Shown here in pieces: positions 54,881 through 64,000 of a stretch of DNA of 64,000 nt. Position 1 is the stretch's first letter, and each line of letters begins with the position of its first letter. The notes below the pieces were generated by a model that saw only the letters and a program-made list of their open reading frames with translations, did not search any database and was not told the DNA's origin. This DNA comes from Misgurnus anguillicaudatus (lineage: Eukaryota; Chordata; Actinopteri; Cypriniformes; Cobitidae). The position numbers and the translations under genes were made by a program. The stretch is from positions 2,279,501-2,343,500 of the forward strand of contig NC_073343.2 of assembly GCF_027580225.2 (NCBI RefSeq), written 5' to 3'.

Positions 54881-55818
54881 GGGTGGGTTGCACCAACAAG
54901 GATTAGGCCTAAATCTGGTTTAAATCAAAGCTTATTTAATAATTCCGTTGCACCAAACTTTAAACCTGTTTAAAAATAAACAGGTTTAAAATTAAACTGT
55001 CATTTTGATCCAGGTTTAAATCTTACAGTAAATCTAGATTATCTTTAATCCTGTTGCTCCATTACTTTAAACTCCGTTTTAAATCTCAGTGAGGGATTAA
55101 CTTTAAACTTGCATATGAGGAGGTTTAAATATGTTTTTTTACAATTAAATGTCTGGCTAAATGATTAGAAACACATACCGTGAGCGTGGTGGCGCTATTC
55201 AAAGATGCGTTTATTATAACGTCTCAACAAAGTGAGTTTGGCGGCTCAAAAAGATTATTAACAGCACCGGTGACAGCTACCGATGCTCGTATGTGCTTCT
55301 CCTCTGTCACGCGCGCTCCTGTCAGATGAAGGACAGTGAATGAACGGACACACGGTGGCGCTTCATGACAAATGTGTCGACACATCTTGTTCATTATACC
55401 ACAATATCTGAGCTTTGCGATATTTCCTGTCACAATATTTCCTGATCTGTTAATTGTTTTAAAAGATTGTCAAATGTTTTTATTTGAATCAGACCTTTAG
55501 ATTAGCCTACCGGTGTATGTAGGTGATTTATAATACAACAATTACATTACCTTTGCTTGCATAAACTGTTTATTTCCTTTTTGAATGACAACGTCAACAT
55601 TGTTGCTGTTTAATTACACCGGAAAATTAAACATGGCGGACAAAATAAATCGCAGATAAAGGATTTAATACAGGTTAAAGGTTTAATCTAAGATTTCTAA
55701 ATCTGTGTTTAAATTTAAGTGGTGCAACACAAATTGAATTAGAATTAAACTGAGATCAACTAATCATAGATTAGCTCTAAACTCTGCTTAATTTAATCCT
55801 TGTTGGTGCAACCCACCC
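54881..55818. mobile_element. PIF/Harbinger-like element, ends GGGTGGGTTGCACCAACAAG
   Basis: The ends GGGTGGGTTGCACCAACAAG and CTTGTTGGTGCAACCCACCC are perfect inverted repeats flanked by TAA (54878-54880 and 55819-55821). The ~200-bp subterminal arms are rich in GGTTTAAA/TTTAAACC. It is 938 bp, with no transposase frame. Confidence 0.8.
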
Positions 55819-55921
55819 TAAGAGCATTAACGTTTGTTTATATCAAGGTTATATTTTTATGTGGAAAAAGTAAATAACAAAAAATGACTTAAGCCATGTT
55901 TCAGGGTTATATACACTATGA

Positions 55922-56201
55922 CAGTGGTTTTCAAACCAGGGGGGCCGCGAGATGGTGCCAGGGGGGCCCCAGTTTTATGACATTTTATGAAATACATTAA
56001 TTTATCATCAATTCTGTGTAGTTAAACCTAAAAAAATAAGGCTAACCAAAAGCACTACTTTTTTGTATAATTTAATGTTTTTTTTTTATTAAAATGTTAA
56101 GTTTTAGAACAGTTTTTTGTCACAAATTTTCTTTGGGGGGCCGCGAAGGAATGCACCGTACACAAGGGGGGCCGCACGCTGAAAAAGTTTGGGAACCACT
56201 G
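55922..56201. mobile_element. hAT-like element, 280 bp, CAGTGGTT ends, 8-bp TSD
   Basis: The ends CAGTGGTTTTCAAA and (right) GGGAACCACTG are flanked by exact CACTATGA (55914-55921 and 56202-56209). Paired GGGGGGCCGCGA-type blocks lie inside. A half copy is at 53237. Confidence 0.8.
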
Positions 56202-56427
56202 CACTATGATACTCAAAAACTTTGTTGAAAGAGAAGGGCTTAGGGTTTATACAGCATCTCTGACGTGCACACTTTTTATAAGGTCAAATCTTTTTACAGC
56301 CTATTGTGCATAATTATTAATTGATGTATAGAGAATGAAAATTGTCCAAAATTGTCCAAAATACACAAATTAGATACAAAACTTTGCTGATTCTGGTACG
56401 CAGGTATTGCATGAACATAACAGGACT

Positions 56428-56810
56428 ATTTTCGAGCACTGCGTAATATTGCGCCCCCTGCAGTCATGTTACAGCAGCAAAGTCCTTGATTATTACGCCA
56501 GAATGAGAGTATAGTTCTTAATCATATCTGCCTAGAAAATCACAACTTTTAATTTTCTGTCTGTCTTTGTACACAGTGTAACTACAGAAGAGTCAAGTTT
56601 TAAATAGGAATAATATTGAAACTCTTTGGTTACTTTTGTAACGCGATGCTAATGGTCTAATCAGATTCAATTGATTATGCTAAGCTATGCTAAAAGTGGT
56701 ACCGCCAGACCCGGAGATCAGCTGAATGGCTTCCAAAAAGGTAAAAATCAAGTGTTTAACTCTACGGAGCTGGAAAATGAGTATATTTTCCAAAAAAGTG
56801 GAGTGTCCCT
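56428..56810. mobile_element. Truncated relative of the TTAA element at 24978-25597
   Basis: It shares GCACTGCGTAATAT, AAGTCCTTGATTATTACGCC, GACCCGGAGATC and the right end GGAGTGTCCCT followed by TTAA (56811-56814). The left arm is missing. Confidence 0.65.
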
Positions 56811-56814
56811 TTAA

Positions 56815-57271
56815 ATGGACACAGAATGCTCACGTAAGTAAAAGTATAGGATAGCAAAAAAGGATGTGATATAAACTTGCCATGTAAAGATTAACAGTTG
56901 CAAATTTTGGGAAGTTTATGGAACTTGATGACGTAGGTAATCTTTACTGTGTGCAGTTGTGATTGGCCGTCTCATCTGGGATCTCGCTTGTGCGTCGTTA
57001 CTCTCCCACCAAACTACATATTGAGTGTGTTCATGTGGAAGTTGATGTTGTAAAATTTTCTCATTTTTGTTTGTAGGTTTGCAAGCACACGTCAAGTGAT
57101 TTGGGGTCTGTAATTAGCAGTGGTATATTCCAGATGAATCCGCAAAGTGACTGGGAAATGGGTAGATTGTGTGAAAAATCTCAAATCAGTCCGTTTCAAT
57201 GTTACTGATACTGATAATGTACATTGTCAAAAAATGTCATCATATCAACATTTTAAGTTACTTTAACTTAA
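56815..57271. other. Intergenic, no gene seen
   Basis: AT-rich; no repeat or exon recognised apart from a possible leader-like piece near 57000 without splice support. Confidence 0.35.
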
Positions 57272-57638
57272 AGGTGCAGTATGTAAATATTAGAAGGATC
57301 TTTAGACAGCAATGCAATATAAAATAGATATCTGTGTTTTCATTGGTTTATAAAGACCTTACAAAATGAACTGTATTGTTTTTATTACTTAGAATGAGCA
57401 GTTTTTATCTACACACACCGCGGGTCCTCTTACATGGAAGCCACCATTTTGTGCCTTCATGTTTCTAGAGTAGCCCTAAACGGACAAACTTTTCTAAAGA
57501 GCGTTTGTCACTATGATGTCTCAGACGATGGCATGTTTGTCCTGTACGGCTACTATAGCTTCTCTATGTGCTTCGAAAGGGTGGGGTGCAATACGCAACC
57601 TCACCACTAGATGCCGCTAAAATCTACACACTGCACCT
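57272..57638. mobile_element. TTAA-type element, intact relative of 30151-30845
   Basis: The ends AGGTGCAGTATGTAA and (inverted) AGGTGCAGTGTGTAG lie between TTAA at 57268-57271 and 57639-57642. It is 367 bp. It lacks the insertion found in the 30151 copy. Confidence 0.8.
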
Positions 57639-57642
57639 TTAA

Positions 57643-58425
57643 CAAATTAAGTTAAACGATTTCAACTTGTTTTTTAGTTATGTCAACTTATCACAAGTCA
57701 AAGATTATGTCAAAGATAGAAATGAATGCGAAATCCAACTTTGATGCCCCTAATCTCATAATAAGATGATGGGACCTAGCCTGAATTTTACAACCAGGGT
57801 CACAAATGTCAAAAGTGTCTACTTATATAAGAGCATTTAGTTTATCAGTATTATGTTTCATTATAGTTTTGCATTAGATTGCATACATATTCATCGCCAC
57901 CATCATGAACAACTAGAAGGAACAAGACAATTTTTTGGTGCACACTTTTATATAGAAAGGAAAACCTCTTTCTTTGAGCAGTTTAGTGAACTCAGGAATA
58001 GAAAGCAATTGAATCTCTAAAGATTTAAACACACTAAATCATTGGTCGAGTCAGAAAGGCCTTTCTGTGTTGAATATGTACGTTCTCCCTGAGTCAGTGT
58101 GGGTTTATTCCAGGTACTCCGGTTTCCTCCCTTAGTCCAAAGACATGCAGGTCAGGTGAATTGGAGATGCCAAATTGTCATTTCCCCATTGTGTATAGAT
58201 TACCAGTTATTCTAGCCTATTTTTTTCTCAGGCATATGGGTAATTTTGATATTAATTTAATTTAAATATGTTTTGTTTGGTATGTTGTGCAGCACTTTGG
58301 TCAGCATTTATGCTATTTTAAAGAGCTATATAAATAAACTTGACCTTGACCTTACCTTGTAAATGCCTTTGCATTATAGCGGTATTTTATTGTAAAATAT
58401 TACTTTTGCATTTATGAATATCTTA
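57643..58425. other. Intergenic, no gene seen
   Basis: Includes dispersed-repeat-like sequence (ACTCCGGTTTCCTCCC, CCAAAGACATGCAGGTCAGG) near 58115-58160. No exon is supported. Confidence 0.35.
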
Positions 58426-58433
58426 CTTGTGAC

Positions 58434-60468
58434 CAGTGTTGGGGAATGTTACTTTTAAAAGTAATGCATTAATATTAAGTTAATCCCCAATAAAGTAACT
58501 AAATGCGTTACTTAGTTACTTTTCATGGAAAGTAATACTTACATTACTTTTAAGTTACTTTTGCGTTACTTTTTCTTACTTGGCTGAGGCTTGATCTCTT
58601 CCAGTCCTTGCAGGTGTTTTTGGCCTCGTACACACTACAAACTTTCAGGATTTTAAATTCGGGAATGAATCCCCTAAATGTTCGTTACATGTCTGTACGG
58701 AACAAGACTCACTCCCGAAAATGTGGTGATTGACACAGAGATAACCATAGCAATGTTCTGCCTTCTAGAGTGCTTATAACTCAAAGCTTTGACCAAAATA
58801 TTTAACAGCGTTATGTTTTGCAATAAACCTCCTTCTTGACGTTATGCATTGTACGCTTTTTTAAGGCTGCTCCACAGCGGGCTGTCTTGCAGTGTTGCCA
58901 GGTCCTCGTCTTTTTTGTACGTACTTACCGTTTTGGCGCATAACCATTAAGGCTTTTGGCTCATGAAGCGATCAAGGTTTTTGGTGTTAATAAAGTGTGA
59001 AGTTGCCGGTCCCAATATTTTGATCTTTGAGATAAAGCATTTAGATTTATTTCGGTTTATTATTGGATTCTTCTTGTTCGCTGTTTTTTTTTAGTGCAGG
59101 ATCTGGCAACCCTAGTCAGCAAACGCTCGTGCCTGTCATTTTCTGCACCGCACATAAATAAGACTTTTTTCCCTCCTAGGCATTTTTTTTCAGAAGAGAG
59201 ACCTGTCATGTCCATGATGCATGTTTAAACACTTTATTAACTACTAGGGTGATTCTCACGAAACCATTGAAACACCACGGCACTAATGATTTTAGCTTTA
59301 AAATGTGTAATATAGTAACATTAAAAAGCATCAGAATTAACACAATACTGTGTTCTACCTTGCACAATGTGTGATTTCAACATAAGAATTTATAATTGTA
59401 AATTTTATCTCATTTTCTGCTGAAATTCTCATTACCGCAATTTGTCCGGCTGTGTTTGAACATGCGTTATGTTGTAATTTAATCAAATTAACACAAAAAT
59501 ATTAAGAAAAAAAAATAAATGGATGTTTTGCTAGACTACTTTAGATGACAGAAAAAATATTTATTGAATATTCACGTATAATAATAATGAAGAAAAATTA
59601 GGAAAATGATGTGTCCATGCCTGATGTTCTCATCCTCCGCAACACTTTTGAGAACAGTTTAAGCACACATACAGAATTTTAATAAAGTTTGATTTTGAGT
59701 GACCAAGCACATGGACCATGGACAAGATGGCTACCAGGTAAGATAATTTTTTTACAGTTAATTTGAAATATTGTCTTGTCAGACTGCTTACACGGCATTT
59801 TGATTATCATTACCGCAACAGATGCTTATTAAATGTTAATTTAATTAATAGAAGCATAATACTTTGATTTTAACTGCATGTGCAGAATCTCCAAATTATG
59901 TTCTTTCAGGTTTGTCATGTCATTTTGAAAATATGTCAGTGTTGATGTTTTCTGACTGTTGTTGTAATGAGATTTTTTAGGACTAATTTTTTAAATTATG
60001 TTACAAAAAGTGTTAAATGATAAGTAAAAGTTTTTCAATTAATGTTCCCATTTACTCCAGACTTTGTTTTTCAATGTCTGGTGAGAAAAAAGTAAATTTA
60101 AGCAATTTTTACATTTTCATGCTTGACATTTTTAAAAGCAAGTTTTCGTGAGAATCACCCACTAGTTGTTCAGTTCGGTTATGTACACACTATGCAGAGT
60201 TTCTGTAAATTCGGTTGTCACTACCTGCATTTTGCGGGAGTTAATTCAGTTGTAGAATGCAGTTGTCAGTCCCGTAAATGACTGAATTGTGTGTGTACAG
60301 AACAGGATTAAGCATTAAAATGTGAAGTGACAACCAAATTAATTTGCAGTGTGTACAGGACCTATAATGACTGAGAAGTTCTGCATTTAGAAATTACATA
60401 TTTCCATCGCAAAAAAGTAATATTATTATGTAATGCACGTTACTTGTAATGCATTACCCCCAACACTG
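58434..60468. mobile_element. hAT-like element, CAGTGTTGGGG ends, 8-bp TSD, interrupted
   Basis: The ends CAGTGTTGGGG and CCCCCAACACTG lie between an exact CTTGTGAC duplication (58426-58433 and 60469-60476). The arms are rich in TTACTTTT/AAAAGTAA. Copy 2 of the ~913-bp family (59248-60160) is inserted inside, so the host was about 1.1 kb. Confidence 0.85.
59248..60160 (+). mobile_element. ~913-bp transposon family, copy 2 (nested)
   Basis: The ends GGTGATTCTCACGAAACC and TTTTCGTGAGAATCACCC; flanks ACTAG on both sides (59243-59247 and 60161-60165). One of its three TGCGGTAATGA motifs is altered (TTGTTGTAATGAG near 59960). Confidence 0.8.
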
Positions 60469-60476
60469 CTTGTGAC

Positions 60477-61969
60477 TAGCAAACTAGAATCTGCATTTTA
60501 TAAACAAGTTTCACTTGCTGTCCTTGAACCGCTGTCCTTTTTGACAGGGAAACCATGAAATGCGTTAAAAAAAGCAAAAGCAACCAGCGATGCCACAACG
60601 TGAACTTTCATGAGTCAGCAGTGGCAATTACTTTTCTTCCCAGAAGAAGCCATGCACAGGGTTAGAAAAGCTACTTTAAGTGTATATTACACCCTGGTGC
60701 TCAAGTTCAAGGGAACCTCCCTCACTGGGTGTAGTGCCAGCATGGCAATATTGTTTCACCGTTCCAAGATTTGTACATTTCCTTATTTATCTCATGGCCT
60801 TGAGGAAGATTGACAGTGTAATGAGAGTCATAAATGCTCAGTTTTGTCTCTAGTTCCCCTCAATTAATACACATTCACATTCAAGAGTTTTATATGGACA
60901 TCAACCAATCTTACAGACTTATGAGTGATTTATAGATTTAACTTGTTATGTTAATAACCCATAAGTAGTACATAAACAGGTTTTTGTTGAGTTATACGCA
61001 GAAGTACAGTGTGTTTATTTGCTTCTCAAAAACATCTGTTCCAAAGGGTTCATTAACTTGAAGCACTTTCACCTTGCCACATACTCTTTTGCATAATAAA
61101 CCTATTTTATTTTAATAGCATCACATAAATAGTACCCAGATGATGAATGGCACACAGATGAAATTTGTCATTGCTATATGTTAAATAGAACGATTGAAAG
61201 TTGCTGACAATAAGCATTTAATCCATTGTGTAACAACGTAGAGACAGGATGTCAGTGTGTTCACGGGAAATGAACGAATCCCATATGTCCCTCTGTGGGA
61301 TTATCCAACCCACCGCACTGGAGGTTGGGATACATGGTAGGAGCCTGTGGTCTCCGCCTCTCCCCCGGTGTCTCCAGTGGTCCACGCTGCGACTATCCCC
61401 TGGTGGCCTGACTCCAAAACCGAAGGTAAAGAAAGCTATGGAAATGACAGCGTTGCTTATAAGGGTCGAAAAATAGATACGGTTTGATCATCCTCTAGGC
61501 TGTTTATTCTCAGATTTACACGGCTCACTATAGCATTAGCTTTTTCAAGGAAACTATAAATTAGGAGAAAGATCTAACTTTATGCTTTTTGGTACCTTAC
61601 CATTATTGCTATCCAAAGGTTGCAAATTAGGATTCTCCTTGTCTCTTTGCAACCACTGAGGCCAGAAAAATGCGTCATAAAGAATACGTTGCAACCGTTT
61701 GTGGCTTGCTTGCTAAATATGGCCGTGATGCATTTCCTCACTTATATACCAGTTCCCGGAGTTGTATTTAAGCCGGTACCTGATGCTACCATATTGGCAG
61801 TAACAGTGTGATGTCTCTGTTCACATGCCCAGCAGATGTCTCAGGATTACTGCTTGTTGGCATCACTGGTACGAACAGCTGAAATAAGCATCTTTGCCTT
61901 TCTTAAAGGCATAGTTCTCCTAAAATTGAAATTTGGTTATTTTGACTCACCTTCTTAGTTTTTTGTAGA
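60477..61969. other. Intergenic; unassigned GC-richer patch at 61.3-61.45 kb
   Basis: From about 61250 to 61430 the sequence is richer in GC and ends in a donor-like ACCGAAG|GTAAAG, with a 75-codon open frame of no recognised homology. It could be an untranslated exon or chance. The rest shows nothing. Confidence 0.3.
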
Positions 61970-61977
61970 GTATTGTG

Positions 61978-63521
61978 TAGTGATGGCCTATGCCGAGTCC
62001 GAGTCAAGACAGAGTCTTTGAAGGGTTGAGACCGAGTCGAGACCAAGCCTGTTGGTTTTCAAATACAGTCGAGTCTGAATCAAGAGCGAGTCTTTGAGGA
62101 AACAAGTCCTTTAGGAGTCGAGACCGAGTTGGTGATTCTCACGAAACCATTGAAACACCACGCCACTAATGATTTTAGCTTTAAAATGTGTAATATAGTA
62201 ACATTAAAAAGCATCAGAATTAACACAATACTGTGTTCTACCTTGCACAATGTGTGATTTCAACATAAGAATTTATAATTGTAAATTTGATCTCATTTTC
62301 TGCTGAAATTCTCATTACCGCAATGTGTCCGGCTGTGTTTGAACATGCGTTATGTTGTAATTTAATCAAATTAACACAAAAATATTAAGAAAAAAAAATG
62401 GATGTTTTGCTAGACTACTTTAGATGACAGAAAAAATATTTACTGAATATTCATGTATAATAATAATTAAGAAAAATTAGGAAAATGATGTGTCCATGCC
62501 TGATGTTCTCATCCTCCGCAACACTTTTTGAGAACAGTTTAAGCACACATACAGAATTTTAATAAAGTTTGATTTTGAGTGACCAAGCACATGGACCAGT
62601 TACTTCAAGATGGCTACCAGGTAAGATGATTTTTTACAGTTAATTTGAAATATTGTCTTGTCAGAATGCTTACACGACATTTTGATTATCATTACCGCAA
62701 CAGATGCTTATTAAATGTTAATTTAATTAATAGAAGCATAATACTTTAATTTTAAATGCATGTGCAGAATCTCCAAATTATGTTCTTTCAGGTTTGTCAT
62801 GTCATTTTGAAAATATGTCAGTGTTGATGTTTTCTGACTGTTGCGGTAATGAGATTTTTTAGGACAAATTTTTTAAATTATGTTACAAAAAGTGTTAAAT
62901 GATAAGTAAAAGTTTTTAAATTAATGTTCCCATTTACTCCAGACTTTGTTTTTCAATGTCTGGTGGGAAAAAAGTAAATTTAAGCAATTTTTACATTTTC
63001 ATGCTTGACATTTTTAAAACCAAGTTTTCGTGAGAATCACCCGAGTTGAGACCAAGACCATAAAAACATTTCAGTTTTCATATTCATGATTCAATATCAC
63101 CCGAGTTAATAATTCAACAGTTAGGCCTACAGACTAAGCTAGATTGGGAATTGTTTAGAGGAGCAGTCTTAACGTCTTAATATGGACTATGCTTTTACTA
63201 TAATTAAAAAATCCCGGCCACATGCATCATCTTCTGCCTATATTGCTAGAGATAAATAAACGGCTCTGATGGCAGTATCTTTGCATTGCATTTTCAAATA
63301 ATGCCCGTCAACATTGCATTTTACTATTATTGTTATGTATTGTGTGGTTTTTTATATGAACATAAAAAAATGCGTTGGTCTCGAGGACTTGGTCTGAAAT
63401 TACGAGTCCTTCTCATCCCACTGTGGTCCGAGACTGAGTCAAGACCGAGTCTTTGAAGGAACAAGTCCGAGATGAGTCCACAAATCAGAAATCGAGACCG
63501 GACTTGAGTACTACATCACTA
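61978..63521. mobile_element. hAT-like element with GAGTC-rich arms, 8-bp TSD, interrupted
   Basis: The ends TAGTGATGGCC and ACATCACTA lie between an exact GTATTGTG duplication (61970-61977 and 63522-63529). The arms are packed with GAGACCGAGTC/GAGTCNAGAC variants. Copy 3 of the ~913-bp family is inserted at 62131-63042; without it the element is about 630 bp. Confidence 0.8.
62131..63042 (+). mobile_element. ~913-bp transposon family, copy 3 (nested)
   Basis: It is flanked by GAGTT on both sides (62126-62130 and 63043-63047). It is nearly base-for-base collinear with copy 2, and all three TGCGGTAATGA-type motifs are intact (about 62311, 62687 and 62843). Confidence 0.8.
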
Positions 63522-63670
63522 GTATTGTGTAGTGGTCATGGGTTTGAACCACAATGAAGACATTGTAAATGTATACATTTAAATGCATTGAAAGTTGTTT
63601 TGGATTAAAGCATTCGGCAAATGTGTAATTGTAATGTCACCTTCATTTTAGAGAATGATAAGTCATACTT

Positions 63671-64000
63671 AAAAAGGACATATCATGAAAAACTGACGTT
63701 TTTAATGTTTAAGTGCTATAATTGGGTCCCCAGTGCTTCTATCAACCTAGAACATGTGATAAAGAACAACCCAGTAAAGGAGTAAATATCTTCAGGACAC
63801 TTAAACTATAGTCATTTATTTAACACTTTTAGGTCATTTTGAACTTTGAAGGGTTTTCTGGTACTATGGGAATGGATGGCAACTGAGTTGGTCACCATCC
63901 ACTCCCATAGGAACCAAAAACCACCAAACAACACTTCTTAGAAAAATCAGCATTTGGTTTAAAAAGAACAACAAAATGGAGTTTCCAATGACATATGGGT
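63671..64000. repeat. Dispersed cyprinid-type repeat, cut by window end
   Basis: AAGGACATATCATGAAAAAC and GTGCTATAATTGGGTCCCCA match a repeat I recognise from cyprinid genomes by memory. The right end is outside the window. A small inverted pair, CTATGGGAATGGATGG with CCATCCACTCCCATAG, lies at 63864-63909. Confidence 0.45.

Overview
This is vertebrate, almost certainly ray-finned fish DNA, most likely from a cyprinid (carp/zebrafish relatives). It has introns with GT..AG sites, an AT-rich background, and a very high density of short non-autonomous DNA transposons of types I recognise from cyprinid genomes. Three genes are supported, all single-copy human chromosome 6q21-q22 neighbours: fyn (Src-family tyrosine kinase, minus strand, coding exons 26173 down to 17979), marcks (plus strand, 32205-33684) and col10a1 (collagen X alpha-1, minus strand, 42028 down to 38700). 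A teleost a/b paralogue label cannot be assigned from the sequence.

Layout. 1-16 kb: gene-free, filled with transposons and two inverted copies of a CTACCTCCCACACCTCAC minisatellite (1.4-2.2 kb and 9.8-11.3 kb). 14.75-16.38 kb holds a three-deep nest of transposons with readable target-site duplications. 16.5-29.6 kb: fyn, with 11 coding exons adding to exactly 537 codons, many intronic transposons, and a probable non-coding first exon and promoter near 29.3-29.6 kb. 30-31.3 kb: transposons. 31.8-34.6 kb: marcks with a GC-rich promoter, two exons, 3' UTR and poly(A) signal. 34.7-37.9 kb: repeats. 38.1-42.3 kb: col10a1 with a TATA promoter, a signal-peptide exon and one large exon carrying the triple helix and C1q domain. 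42.6-64 kb: no gene recognised; tandem arrays and chains of DNA transposons, including three closely similar copies of a ~913-bp element.

The genes do not form a pathway or operon. FYN is a membrane-anchored signalling kinase, MARCKS a myristoylated PKC substrate that binds PIP2 and actin, and collagen X an extracellular hypertrophic-cartilage/bone matrix protein. Their closeness is conserved synteny in compact form. Points most worth checking: a fyn intron whose 5' splice site reads GA, apparently canonical GTAAGAG lacking one T; the lack of room for fyn exon 7B; a MARCKS effector domain with the MARCKSL1-type proline; and the nested or chained transposon structures. I found no convincing new multi-gene biological system in this window.
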